Below are positions 34,901 to 49,900 of a DNA stretch of 64,000 nt, piece by piece; positions within the stretch are counted from its first letter, which is position 1; the number at the start of each line of letters is the position of its first letter. The notes under the pieces are model-generated. The model did not search any database and was not told the origin of the DNA. It saw nothing but the letters and a program-made list of their open reading frames with translations. The position numbers and the translations under genes are program-made. Source of the stretch: Lumbricus rubellus (lineage: Eukaryota; Annelida; Clitellata; Crassiclitellata; Lumbricidae); assembly GCA_945859605.1 (NCBI GenBank), contig OX243811.1:35754250-35818249 (forward strand), written 5' to 3'.

Positions 34901-37900
34901 CAGTAATTCAGCCCACTAAGGAAATCTCTTAGGTCAATTCATTTCAGAGAAACCGAGTTTAACCTCAAATGGTTCATTTGGTCCTCAACTTATAAAAATG
35001 GTAGCGACTTTTTGAGAATAGCGTGCCCATTGCCCAACCTAGCGTGCCCATTGCCCAACCATTATCTCCCAGAAGACAATTTCATCAGCCGCTTCAAAGT
35101 CAAACTTTACTCATTAATATTGCAGCTCTGGCAAATTTAGCATATTATGTTAGAAGACCTTGGATTATGTTACAAACAAAACCATATGTACAGCATGTCA
35201 GCTGCATAGGTCTAACCACAAATACTCTGTACATGCAAAATTTCACGGCATCAGAGCCGTTAAGTTCAAGAGACACAGCGACGTTTTGCACAATGTGTCT
35301 ATCCTTGCAAAACAGAGCTAATAAGCAGTTCAGACAAGCAAGAATTTGACAGTTGATTTTAAGTCAACTGACCTTCAATCTTGGCCAGTCCTTGGACAGT
35401 GTAGGGCGCCATATCAAGTTCTCTTGGAAACTCAAAGTAGTCGTTGAACTTGATAGCACACTCCCTGATTAAAATTAGACAAAACAAAAACACCATTTAA
35501 ATATGGAGACAATTGTGATTCAGCATTTAAAAGTAAATAAAACATTTAAACAAACAATAACATTTAAAATCGTCAAAATTTATGAAAAATTCATAAATCA
35601 CAATATACAATAGATGATCAATTTGTATGTACGTCAGGATACATGGTTTGAATTTATAAATTACATATATATATATATATATATATAACATTTACATGCA
35701 TAATTTCAAGAATGTATATCACTCCATTGCCATCAAAAACTCGATACAACAAAACCTCTGCAATTCTGATTTAATCGTATCATGACAATGTCACATAAGC
35801 TAGTTCTTGCAAAAGACTCGTCACAAACCATTACCAGCTCTTGTCTGCACTCAATTACACCAACTTAGGTTACAGCAAAATCGAATTCTATGCATGCATT
35901 CATTTTCCAGTACAAACTCTTTAACTCTACTTGGTTATCGCCCTTGTTCAGATTAAGATTCAAACTGATTTTTTGCATGTAAAAATCTCACAATGAACAG
36001 TTCACTACTAATGGAACAGAATACTAGGTGCTAATCTGATCTTCAAATTCTCTTTCAGCTTTCAAGAAGCATCTGAAAACTCACTATTTCTCACTGGCTT
36101 TCAAACATCTGGATGTATAATCGTTCTTAACCCAACTAATTATGCCTCAGACTCACATTTCTGTGTTAATTTTTATACTTTAGACCATTTGTAATAGTTA
36201 CACATGCCCATATGTACACCAATATATAAATCTATGAAAATATTTAGAGCTAGCATCTTGTGTAGTTCAAGTATGAGTGAACAACTGCTGCCGTACCTCT
36301 CCCAGTCATAGTCAAACCGCTTCAGTTGAATGGCAAGCATTGGAGGAAGTTTCTTTATACAGAGTCGCTTTACAGTGTCTACCTAAAGTCAAGAACATTG
36401 GCAGAATTACAATAATAATAATCTTCGTTAAATTTCAAAATGACATACCGCAGAACGAGTACAATTCACAGTATGACAAATAAACACTAGTAATTAAGAA
36501 GTCGAATTTAACTACCCACAGCCAACAGGGTGCCCGTCACGTCCTACTATTCATTTTACTAACATCATCTGCCGATTGGAAGGCTGAGTGGACCTTTAGG
36601 AGGATAGCGGGAAGCAATCCCGCGTGCGTGCTCTCTTCATGCTAGAGCAGCGGTTCCCAACCCGTGGCCCGCGGGCCAAAAGTGGCCCGCCAGGCCTCAA
36701 AAAGTGGCCCTCATGATCTCATCTCTCAAAGAACTTTTTTTAAATAATGAAAAATTTGACAATTTGGACAGAATAGAACACCTAATTATTTTCTATTACA
36801 AATTATTTTATTTTGACGTCTATATATAACAACAAATATTCTATTTTAAATCAATTATAACAATTTTATATGCTTTCAGTTAACTAAATTTTAGCCTTGT
36901 GGCCCCTTAATGTCCTTCAACTAAGAAACCGTGGCCCTCGTGTCTTCCAACTTAGAAAAAGTGGCCCTTCAGTCAAAAAAGGTTGGGAACCACTGTGCTA
37001 GAGTAATCACTTTATGAGGAGAGGTAGCACAAGACAACAAGGTTCATACCAAATTCCATAGTTTTTTTCAGCATACATGAGAGATCAATTCAACTGCCTC
37101 AAGGATAGTTCTAGTCAAATGCAAGATCCTTTGCCCGCAGGCTGGCTGTCTGTATTTGTTTGTTTGTATGTGCACTTGTTATAGCGCCCATTCAAGCTCT
37201 CTATTCAGAGGCGCTCCCAACTACAGTGTGGACACTGCATCGAAGTTTCACGTCGAAACGCTCAGCAATTATGAGTGAAGGACTTGCCCAAGGTCCCTAC
37301 GCTACGGCTTGAGGTGGATATGAACCTGCAACCTTCCGGATGCAAGGCAACAAACATACCCACAATACCACTTTGCACTGTGCCTAGCTTTAAAATAAAT
37401 AAAATAGATCAGCAAGTGTCTACAATCACATCACCAAAAAAGACAGGTAAAAATTCTCAAACGGTATGACCCTAACAATCATTATTACCTTCTTGTTGCA
37501 CTTTTCACAGTGGTAGGCATTGGCTCCCTCAAGAAGATCGCCCTTCACATACTGTTCCAAGGACTCGAGAAGATTCTGCTGGTTGCGGATATCGATGTTG
37601 AGAACAGTGAATGGTTCTTCCCGTGAATACCTACAACAATATGCCACCACCGTATCATTATCCTAAATATCATCATGAATATCGTATCATCATTACTGCT
37701 ACATGATTATGTCACCTTCAAAATAGTCATCATCATTCTTCATCTTGTCAACATCATTTTCATCATCAGCTACAATAACATTTTAAAAAACATCATATAA
37801 CCGGTCATTTATATAAAGCCTCACAAAGGGTGCAAAAATTTATCAAGTGAGACCTAAGAGATAACTTTAAAGCACACATTTTTGCTGATAGACACTTTCA

Positions 37901-40900
37901 GCAGAATGATCCAGCCAGCCAGCCCGGACCATAAATGTCCTAGGACCATTGACTGCACATCAACTAGGTAGCCAGGAATGCAGAGCTCGGGCAAGTCATA
38001 CCTAGAAATTCACCCAGTCGGAAAGAACAGAATTTACAACAGACACATCAGAATAAAAGACACGGGTCATCCTCAGCACCAATCTGTACAGCAAGCACCA
38101 TCATCATCCATACCATTATAAATATTGCCCACTTATCAATGTTGTTAAGTGCATAGTAATGACACTTGACCGTACCTGTGTGGACAGTCCTTACAGATCT
38201 TCTGATCAGCAAAAGATCCTCCAAGGACGCGTGTCAGAATGGGAACGTAGCCTAGACTCTTCAGCGCCTCATCGAGACCATCTACGAGGCTGTTGAAGAA
38301 TTCCAGGGCATCATGCTGCTCCCTCAGATTCACTGGCTCCCCTTGCAGTCTAAACAAGTTTAAACAAAGAGATAAGATAAGACAAAATCAAGCAGCGATA
38401 ATCAGCAGGTCTACCTGAAAAAGCTATGTTTACCTTCCCTGGCAGTTGCTTCTTACGAAAAAATGACCATTACCTTACCCGACAATAAAGAACTTTACAC
38501 TGGCTGCTAGTTTCTCAGATGAGAAATGCCAGTGTCCAACCTGAAGAGTAAACAATCGATTACCTCACTTGGCATTTGGCTGGACAAGAGAGAAATCATC
38601 ATTGATCAACGTAGTCTTACCTGAAGTGCTTCCAGAATCCCTTCGGAACATAGTACTGCATCTTGCTACACACAAGATGTGCAAAGATGTACTGCACGTA
38701 TTTGAGAACTTTGAGGTTGTAGTCCTTGCGCTCATCTGATTTGATCATCGACTTAGAATCTCCATCTCTATTACCTCGTTCCTCTTCCGTACCCAAGTCC
38801 ACATTTGACTGCAAACAAACAGAGTGTCTCCTACAGAACGGCACCTTTGAAAGGTACTTAAAAATTGAAATATTAAGTGTTGCGATACATAAACAGAACA
38901 GGCAAAAAAGTCTTTCAAGATGCAAAGGACAAGTTACAGCTGTAGGCAGAAGAAGAATGGCATCATTGGGCTTTAAGAGCCGACTAGTTAAATTACATCA
39001 TTGATAAATCATTGACTACATGCATGCACATAGTGCACATTCAAAGCTCATAGAAAAGATTAACAGGCAAGCAAGAGATATTTGGTGACTCACTTCATTC
39101 TCTTGCTTATCATCAAACTCCTCGGCCTCAAGCGAGTCGTCTGCAGCGCCTTCTGCCGCTAGAATGTACTCGCGAATTGGTTCGATCATAAACAGCTAAA
39201 ATCAACCAAAACACTTGAATGTTACAATGAGCAATCATGTGCCACAGTGAGACGACATTTCTGTTAGGGCTCGGCAGATAGGCACTTTATTCTGTCGATT
39301 CTCAGTATTTTGCCTGATATTCATCTTCATTATCAGTCACAAGCATCACACTCACTATGCCTTAAAATTACAGATTTTTGAACTTTTATTCTCAAATTGT
39401 GTAGTCTTTAGGCAAGGCTCCACGAACCAGAAAACACCCTGACTTAAGCTCGCATGAACTGGAGCCTTATGCTCTACATAGGAATCTGTTTATACAACGA
39501 AGTGCATCATGAGATGTTTACAGCATAATAAAAATCAGAGTGCACTGTTGTTAAATGCCATTAAATGAAATGCCCACAAGTCAATAGAGACACAGCTAAA
39601 GCAACATTCTCAGCCTCACATCTAGTTATAACTGTACGATGATCGTGCCTCCGCTCTGCTCAAATGTTGAACCATCGTTACACAAATAACCAGATATAAA
39701 CAAGATAAACGAGCTACACAAATAAAAGATGGCATCAGGCCCACCTGCTGGATTACGGAATTCATGTAACAGGTGGCTCCTGCATTCTTCAAACCCACAA
39801 AGCCGTTTGGTGGCCTTGGTCCAACTGGCGGAATATATTCCCATTCCACCAGTGCGCCATCATTATCTGAAGATAAAGACACAGATTAACAAGCATCACA
39901 CTTCAAACATCATCCACAGTCAAATTAAATGCTGTCCTGAGAAACACCCGACTTCATATCGCTGCAGCTGTGGCTGCCCAACACAACAGTCCAGACCTCA
40001 ATCCAGTTGACTATCAAATCTGGAATGTACTGGATGTTCATCGTTCTCATATTAGTGACACCAATCACCATAGGGAACGCCTGGTTGAAGATTGGCATCT
40101 GTCTGACCACATGATCATTGACCGGGGGTGTTTACATCTATGGCCATGAGTCAATGAATAAGGAGGACATTTTGAACACCAGCTGTACCTGAACTTCACT
40201 TCCTTGTGGCTCTTGTAGGCTGGATATTTCCCCTATTCAGTACCGCATCTCAAACGTTCATAAACTTGACAAACTCACCAACATTTCCAAACGACGTTAT
40301 GATCTGTTTGTAATATGGCTACTGTTGTTGTTTTTTAAATTTCAAGCAAATGCTAAACGTTATGACCAAGTAATGACACTTTTTCTTTGGGTCTACTCTT
40401 CATCAGGACACAGTGTATAACCTTCAAGTACCTAACCTCTACCCATACTTATCCTTACCTGTCTAATAAAATAATATCTACTTATCCTTTTCCCATCTAC
40501 CCATGATATACAAACCTTTACCTATCTACTTATGTCTGGGATATATTGAGGACTTGGGGTTCAAACACATCAACTCAGCTACCAGACATGATACAGAATT
40601 AACCTAGAGCTACAATGACTACACTCTTGCAGACCAGACTACCACAGAAAAGATCAGAACTCACTAGTGTAGAACATTGTGGTCAGCATCTCTGTCAGGC
40701 CGCGCAAGTTCGGCAGACATCCAGTTACCAGGCTGACCAGAAGGTCAAAGGTTGCCTGGACCGTTTGGGGCGAGGTGCAAACTGGAACAGCCTGGTCCAG
40801 CTGCTGGATGTCACCCTGATTGTTACGATACTGGAGAAGAACTTTGGACGCTGTGAAGACAAAATCTTCAACCAACTCCTGCAGAACACAGTTGTCCGAG

Positions 40901-43900
40901 AAGCTATTAAAAATTGCATCTTCCACAAGAATGATGATGGTAATAATAAGTAATAATAAAAATATTTAGCAGTAGCAGCAGCAGAACTAATAATAATAAT
41001 AATAACAACTGAATAAAAATCGTAAGAGATGGATTTCACAGTTCTAGATGGCTGAAAAAGCAAGTCAAGGTTTCATTTTCATAACCTAATTACTTAATTC
41101 TTGATGAAACCATTTCTACTTCATGTCATGTGAAGTACCAAGAAAAACAAGTCATTAATGTATAGTTAAATTATTTCAGTTTGCTATATCATAACTTTTA
41201 TATTATTCAGGTCTAAACCTCAGATTTATCTCTTTCATAAGCATCTCAGTAACAGCATTGTTGTATTACAGCATTGTAGAAATTGTTGTATCCATCATCA
41301 TCATCATCATCATCATCATAACCAAGATTCTGGTTTCCGAGATCAGCAGGATTTCAACCTGGCTTCTAAAATGGATCCAAATCTTTGATCGTGATTTCAC
41401 TTGGGCCACCATCAATTGATATATATTCTGGGCGGCATTGTGAAAATAACACTGCTGTACAAGTTACTAATTACAATTCATATGAGTAATATTAATAATA
41501 AATAATAATATCAATAATAAATAAACCTGAAAAATAATAGCAGTGATCTGACCTTGATGAGATGATGTCCACCATTTTCTGATCCGATGAAGAACTTCTT
41601 CTGAGGACTCTGGAACGAGATGAGTTCCTTCGAGAGGCCAAGGTGTCCCTCGAGAAGGGCGTCCTCAACGACCACGGCTGATCCCTTCAGAACCGTCTCC
41701 TGTAAATAAGGGCAACGAAAAAACCTAGTCAGTAATTACAAGACATTGCTATCAATATATCCAGATATATCAAACTTCACCTTTACATAGCAAAAGAGAT
41801 CAGGACACAGACACAAACACAATGAGGCAGACAAACTACCGTATACAACAGTGGTTCCCAACCTTTTTTGACTGTAGGGCCACTTTTTCTAAGTTGGAAG
41901 ACACGAGGGCCACTTTGTCTCAGTTAAAGGACATTAAAGCATTTAAGGGTCACAATGCTAAAATTTAATTAAATAAAAGCATATAAAAGTTGTTATAATT
42001 GATTCAAAGTAGAATGTTTGATGTTCATATAGTCATAGACTTCAAAATAAAATAATTTGTAATAGAAAATAATTATGTTCTATCCTGTCCAAATTGTCAA
42101 TTTTTTCATATATTTTTGTTAATTCTTTGAGAGATGAGGGCAATTTTTTAGGCCTGGCGGGCCATTTTTTGAGGCCTCGCGGGCCACTTTTGGCCCACGG
42201 GCCACAGGTTGGGAACCGCTGGTATACAAGATGACATATTCAGACAGTGAAAAAGTATCCACAATCTAAGAATTATAGAAAAATGGCAAGAAAACACACA
42301 AGAAGGTAGACAAAGATAAAGATAGACAGACACCAACTGGGAGTAATTTGCTACGTAATAGTACATACTCACCCTTGCTTTCTTCAGCCACGCAATCTCG
42401 TTCCCCAAAAGATTGTCAGCGGCAGACAATGATGTCTGACTCACGCACGCAAAGTTCAACAACCTGCACAACAAAATACGCAGACTAATATATGTGCACA
42501 AAAAGAAATATTAACCTAACAACAAGCATTTCTTGTAAGATTGATTTATATTATTTCCAGAGATACCAGTACATAAAGAAAAATAACCAATTTAGTGTCA
42601 CTTGACTTAATGCTCCAACTGAAATGTCAACCGTGCCAACTTCACTTCTTACAAATCGCTGAAAAATGCTCAATATGACCACTCACGGCATGGGTTTTAA
42701 ACAAGCCTTTCAATGGAATATGATTAAATCATGTTAGATAAACAAGACGACTGGCAATGTAAACACACCGGCAAAGAAGCTGGAAATACTCGTGTGACTG
42801 GGAACCGCAGTCCTTTGCAGTACTCTGAAACAACAATACATCAAATGGTTTCTCATCCATAAATAAATTTTTCAAGTTCTAAACGCAATATTTCAAGTGA
42901 ATATTATCAGAATATGACATTCTTCACTTTGATACTACAGAATTTTCTAACTTTGATTACATCTGGCAAAGCTGAACAGAGTGTGTTTAATACAGCAGCC
43001 TGACAATCTAGTCTTCCTCATGCATGGAAACTCACTGCAATAGTCCAACATATATATGTTGACTATAGACAATTTAGACATACGTCTTACTTCAAGCAGC
43101 AATAAACTGACGACTTGTGCGATATGGTAATGGTGCAAGAGAAGTCATGCGATTCAATTAAAAATATGAAGCAATGACCCACTGAGAGCACAGTGAAGAG
43201 CAGGGTGATGAAGAAGACGATAAGCTTATGTCCTGCTGAGCAGCGAGTTGCAATCAGGTGGAATTGTTCTGAAGCAGCAATCCGTATCGGCCTGTTCAAC
43301 AGACAATTACTAGTATATACAAGAAAAATCAAGTCTTGCACAAATGCATGACACATTTAGATCAGATAACATTTAACACTGGCTCCAAGTCAAGGAATCA
43401 ATCATTAGTTGCTGCTACGTACTTCTTGCAACCCAAAAATGAAATTCATTGAACAGAATAATAATGAAAATACTCAAATTTCAACACACTCCTCTACTGC
43501 AGTAATTTCACTGGCTTTCCAGAGAAAAAATTCAGTCTAAAAAATTCGGAGTCCATTCTATGACTGTAGTACAGAAGTGATGTGCCAGAATTTGGGTGTT
43601 TTCATCATATCCCTGGCAAAAACGACTGAAATCTAGCTATTTGTTCAATTCTTCAAATATGCACCTGCTACGACAGACAAGCAAAAGATCGATGATAAAC
43701 GTCTGCCAGTTTCGATCCTTGTAGATCATGTCGATCGTGTCGGGACAAAGAGCGAGACAGATCGTGAGAACCTCGACAGCCTCCCGACAGACATTGATAT
43801 CGTCGTGGTCAAGTTGTTTATCTTGGACACTGAACAGCTCGACTGCCTGATGGATTTCCTCGCAGGACGAGTGAACGAGATGAAGGGAGTCGCCACTTGT

Positions 43901-46900
43901 CGACCATGCAATCTTCTGCAATGCATGGATCGTCAGCTGATCAGGAAGGACGTTGGCCAACTGTCAACAACACATGCAACAACAAACCCAACTCAATCAA
44001 CACATCATCAATCAACTGATCAATCAACAAATAATTAACCAATCAGAGATGCTTGAATTTCTAAAAAGTCTCTGACTCCGTTGTTGACCTGGCAGACGCT
44101 GATCTTAACTTACACATTGTTTTCAATTCTATCATGGCTGTCAGTGGTCATGTACACAGTATCTGTGCGTCATCAATTGCTCGATGATAAGACAACGGTC
44201 GTGAGCTGTCGGCAGCAGATCACATCATCATCATCATCATCGTTCCTCGGTTTACATTCTAGATTGCATGTGTTTAAGAAACTCCGAACTTGTCATCATC
44301 GGTCAACTCTAGTTAGGAATTTGTCGATTCGGCTCGGCAAGCATGCAAAAGCTTGCCACTGGCAACTTCTACCTACCAGGAAATGTTTGCTAAGTGACAA
44401 ATGATCTGCTCTAAATTAATTTAAAATTGTGAAGTTAATACAGTACATCTAGAGCTAGGCTTTGTAATGGGTTCTTTATACCCTGGGTTCAAAAATAATT
44501 CAAACACAGCAGAGATCATTCAAACCCCACAAATTCTCTAAACCTTATGGAACCACACAAATCGTACGACAAAACAGCAGCACAATAATGCTGTACCGAC
44601 CTGGTGGAAGAGTGCATTGCCGAGCTTGTTTGCAGTGGAGCGTGTGACACAGTCGGCATTTGGGTTTGGAATGGTCTGGATAGCCTTCTGCAGCAGGACC
44701 ACCTGGTTGTGTTGAACCTGCGACAGGCAGGATTCACCTTGCATGGAAACTGCCTCTGCAACCATTGTGATGCGTGCACAGCAGACAGCTGTCAGTGCCA
44801 GCTTGCTGATTTTTAAAGCAGTCAGATAGGCACTCCTGAAAACAAAATCGATCAATCAATCAATCAATCGGTAAGCATTACTGCACTAAACCCTCACTAT
44901 AATACACCATGAAATAACACATATTTGGATGCAATACCAGCAAAGCCATTGATCCCAAAGTCCAATTAATAGTAAAATATGTGGTTTATCAAAGATCAGC
45001 TCTTATACAGCAGTAATGATCACTTTACTCATCAAGATGGAAGCTTGGATTGCTAGACATAGGCAATCCGATAAACCGGCCAAGCTAACTCAGGCCCATG
45101 GATGCTAAAGGGGCTAAACTATGAAACAAACAACACTTTCAATCTCCAGACAACATTAATTACACTAGATAAACAATCGCAACGGTGCTTTAGAAATATG
45201 ACTCCACATAGGATAAGATGACAACCTTCTCGTGGTCAGATCTGCAGCAGGCAGGAAGGTATCGCTCGTAATCATCTTCAGGCACAACGGAACTCCGCCA
45301 CTCAGCATAAAATTGTGCTGTAAAATGTGTAAATAGAAGAACAAAATATTCAACATCCTGGCATGAAGTAATCACACTGAGCTGTACACCACCAGATCTG
45401 AGGTACTCCAATTCTTCTCTCCAACTACATGCTAAAGATGCTTCATTATGCTGAATACTAAAATAGATCATACTGATCATGAGACCAGTTATTTCATCAT
45501 TTGTTTAGTCAAAAATATTTGGGCCTGAAATTTTTTTACTATTATAATGTATGTGTTTTGCTGCTTTCTTTTGCTTCAATAAAAATGGAGGGTGGATGCA
45601 CTTGGCGGTTGTCAAATATTAGAAACAAAACTTAGTTATTTCACATAAAAGTTATTTTTATGAAATCTGGCAAATTGAAAATACATGAACAACTTGGAGT
45701 AGGAAATTCTGAATAAAATGATTAAACAATATTGCTGATAACGATTGTTCTAATAATCATCAAGTATGAGAATGGCATTATCTAAATTGCAACAAGTTAA
45801 TTAAATATGTTTCCACAGGTGCGTCAGACTGTGTCTCATACAATAACCCAGGTTGAGGGAGAAAATATTATTTTTGTTAAACATTTTACAAAAAAATTTA
45901 GAAGCAATATTTATTCTATCATATAATTAGTGCACTTATAATTATTATTATTACCAACATTATCATTTTATGAAAAATTATGAAGAACATTAAGGATTGA
46001 AAAATTCGAATGTAGCAGTAGAAAACTGATTAAATCTGCAAGATATTAGAATATGAGAATGCGTTCTCCACCTGGAAATACCACGTGTCCTCTGAGTTGT
46101 GGTGGTAGGCTGGCATGAGAAGAGCATAAATGACCTCAAGGATGTAGAGAACCTGTGATGGCTGTGACTCAAACAGAAGCACTTCAAGCTTTGCCGATGG
46201 CGCTGTTGGTTTATCTGGATGACCAGCAGCTGCCTCAGAACAAATTGTACGCAGCTTTTCCACAGTTTTGGAATCTAGAACACAACATAATAATCAGCTC
46301 TAATCTAATCCAATCATAAAATGTCCAAATTGTTTTCATAATTAACTTCTAGTCGAATGATTTCTATAGAGTCGTCATCATGAAATCTAATCTTTTGTGG
46401 CAACTCAAACACAATGATCCAATTACATTTAACATCACCTAATATGGAACTTCTAGAAAAACATTATTCTTACTTATTAATGTAATCTGCTTCGAAATAA
46501 ACTGTCGGTTCTGTCCACTCCATCAGCATAATTCAGATGCAAACCTAAGACTATTCTGTTTCAACATGTATACACACACTGGAGCTGACTTCTCACATAC
46601 TTAAACCAAAGAATTTCGACAAGACTTATCTAATGGATTGCAATGTCTAACAACCCTTGACTTATACCAACCCTCAACTGAAAAAGTCTTTTGCATTGCA
46701 ACGAAAGTAACTAGATTAGTACATTACTATTAGGATTAGATAGAGAATTAGAGATAGATGGCTTGGGTACCAAAACAAGACTCACCTGCTGGCATAAGAC
46801 GAAGGATCTCACGAGCCGAGTCTCTCAATAGCGGAATTTCCAGTTCACAGCCCAAGTCGGACAGGCGGAACAAAAAGTCTGCAAACTCGAGCTTAGATGC

Positions 46901-49900
46901 CATTAGCTGAAAAATGTCAAAAGAAAACCATTTATAAGATGCTTTTCAACATGAATTCTGGTGTACTATGGCTAAGGATACAAATCCCAGATGTATTATA
47001 ATTAGGAGAGCAAGTTTGTTGCAACATTTCACTTGCTGCAGCTCCCAATGGTAGTGTTATGAAGTTCCAGTGTGACATTTTGTAGCCAAACCACCAAAAG
47101 TGAAGTCTTTCAGAGGTATCTAATGGCGCTATATAAACTCCAAGTAACACAAGAGCTACAACAGCCAAGTCTATGCTACAACCAAAACCCAGAAGAAACG
47201 AAAATCAGCAAATGAATAAAGACTAACCCATGCAACACACTCAAAAAAAACCAATGCTATCTATAGTCCAGTTCATCACACTTACTCCATAACAAGAATT
47301 TAGTGAAGTCAATAGCATCAACACTTTAATGCAGTGCTGTCCAACCTCTTTGACACTATGGGTCGCATTCTAAGAAATAATTCTTGAATGGTCACAACCA
47401 CTTCCAGACGTACTGAAACTCTGTACACATCTCATGAACTGACTAGACTCTTCATCTGGAATGTCCTCTCACTTTCTAAGCAGCCTCAAATTCACCTGTT
47501 TTTATAAGTCTCTCAAATCACACTTCTTTAGCCTTGGCTGGGAGCCACTCTCGGTAGGTTCTGTGAATAGACAAAATTCTCGGCAAGAATACTAGTTGGA
47601 TGAATGATTATAATAATAATCAACACAGAACCACGAAACTTACAACTCCTGGCAGACAGTTTTCAGTCTCCATGTTTGGTCCATCGTATAGATTGTGCAG
47701 CGAACCAGTTGAGCTTCCAGAACTGCTGTCTGGGCTGGATGGATTGTTGGTACCAACTTGGACTAACTTGGCTGATAGTTGCTGAAGAAAGAAAAAAGAA
47801 GCATACTGCAACAATTAAGCAAGTACGCATTAACATTTGGTACCTCTGACATGGCCCCAACATAAATCATAAAATACCATATTTTCCATACTACAAGTTG
47901 CAACACTTGTTTAATGCCTCTTCTTTTATAGTTTGGATGGTGACACCTTGATCTTGTCATAACCAGTGATGACGAACAAGTTGACGATCTCACGGTGATG
48001 CCTCCAACACTCTCGGATCATTCCGTCATCCAGTTCACCCTTCCTTCCATCTATCTTCAACCGATTCATTCCATTCGCATGCAAAGAGGATGGAAGTCAT
48101 TCGACTCTCAAGCCTTCAGCAACGCTCTTCGTGATACTCTTCTTTCTGGACCGTCTCCTGCTCTTGATGCGCTCACGGTTGCTCAGCTGTTTGATCTCTA
48201 CACTTCCACCGTGACGAATCTTCTTGACATTATGCTACCTCGTCGTAAGGTATGGACACGTCTTCGTCCTTTGGCAGTCTGGATTGATGCCGACTGTCAC
48301 AGGCTTCGTCGTCAAACACGATGCCTAGAGCGACGGTATCGTCGGACCAAGGAGTCCAGTGATCGGCTGGCTTGGATTGCCCAGCTACGCGCCCTACATC
48401 GTCTCTACCACCACAAAGAGGCAGCTCACTGGGAAAAGCTAGTCTCGCGCAACGCCAAGAATCCCAGACGTCTGTGGTCGTCGATCTCGGGGCTTCTTGG
48501 CAAGACATCTCGATCCTCAGAAACACCTGCATTTACTGCATGTGAATTTTTTGAGGCACTGTCAACAAAGATCGATCGCCTTCATGCCTCAACTTCTGAC
48601 GCACCTCCTCCAACGTTTACCACTACTTCAACTGTTTTTGATGATTTTAAACCTATCACTGAATTTGACCTTCGGCTAGCTTTTACAACTGCAAATTTAA
48701 ACTCATGTGAACTTGACCCTCTACCCCCATTCGTAATCAATGACATTTTGGATGACTTTAGCCCCTTTTTAGTCTACCTGTTTAATAGATCCCTCTCTGA
48801 AGGTTGCATCCCTCCCTCACCGAAACGGGCTCTTGTCTTTCCTTCCCTCAAAAAGCCTAACCTTGACACCAACCTTTGCCAAAATTATCGGCCTATCTCA
48901 AATCTATCCTTTCTTTCTAAGACACTTGAACGTCTTGTCTCTCTGCAGTTTCTACCTTACCTTGAGCAATCTGGTCTCCTTCCTGCAAACCAATCTGGTT
49001 TTAGGGCCCATCATTCCACTGAGACAGCTCTCCTTTCTTTATTATCTGAAATCTATTCTGCTGTTGATAGGTCTGAGGTCAGTCTGTTGGCCCTCTATGA
49101 TGTCTCTTCAGCTTTTGACATGGTCGATCACGACATCCTACTCAAGCGTCTTGAGATCTCCTATGGTGTTAAGGGTCTCCCCCTTTCTTGGTTCCAGTCG
49201 TACCTTTCTGAAAGAACTCAAATGATTATATCGGGTGACTCTCGAACCCAATGGGTTCATGTTAATCTGGGTGTTCCTCAAGGTTCAGTTCTTGGACCTC
49301 TCCTATTTATTCTTTACACGGCTGACATCTCTTCTCTTTTTCCTATTTGTAGTGCTGCTGGCCATCTATTTGCTGATGATGTCCAGGCTTTTGTCCATGG
49401 TCCCTCATCTTCCCAGCTGCTGTTAGTTGCGCATATTGAATCGCTTACTAATCATCTCCACTCATGGATGTCTTCTAATCGCCTTTCGCTTAATACTTCA
49501 AAGACTCAATTCATCTGGCTAGGTACTCCCCAGCAGCTCCAGAAGCTTGATTTCATTCTGCTCTCTGAAAAATTCCCGCTGTTTTCCTTCTCTTCAAGTG
49601 TGCGGGATCTGGGTGTTGTACTTGATAGCTCACTTACCTTTACTGAGCATATTTCAAATGTGACACGCTCGTCATATTTTCATTTAAGACGTCTCAGAGT
49701 CATTCGTCGCTCTGTCTCCTCCTCCATCTTCACTACCTTAATTCATGCTTTTATATGCTCACGAATTGACTATTGCAATGCTCTCCTCATTGGTCTTCCT
49801 AAAGTTCGTCTTTCACCTATTCAGTCTGTTCTCAACTCAGCTGCTAGATTGATTGCCCGCCTTCCCAAGTACTCTCACATCTCTACCTTTATGTTTCATG

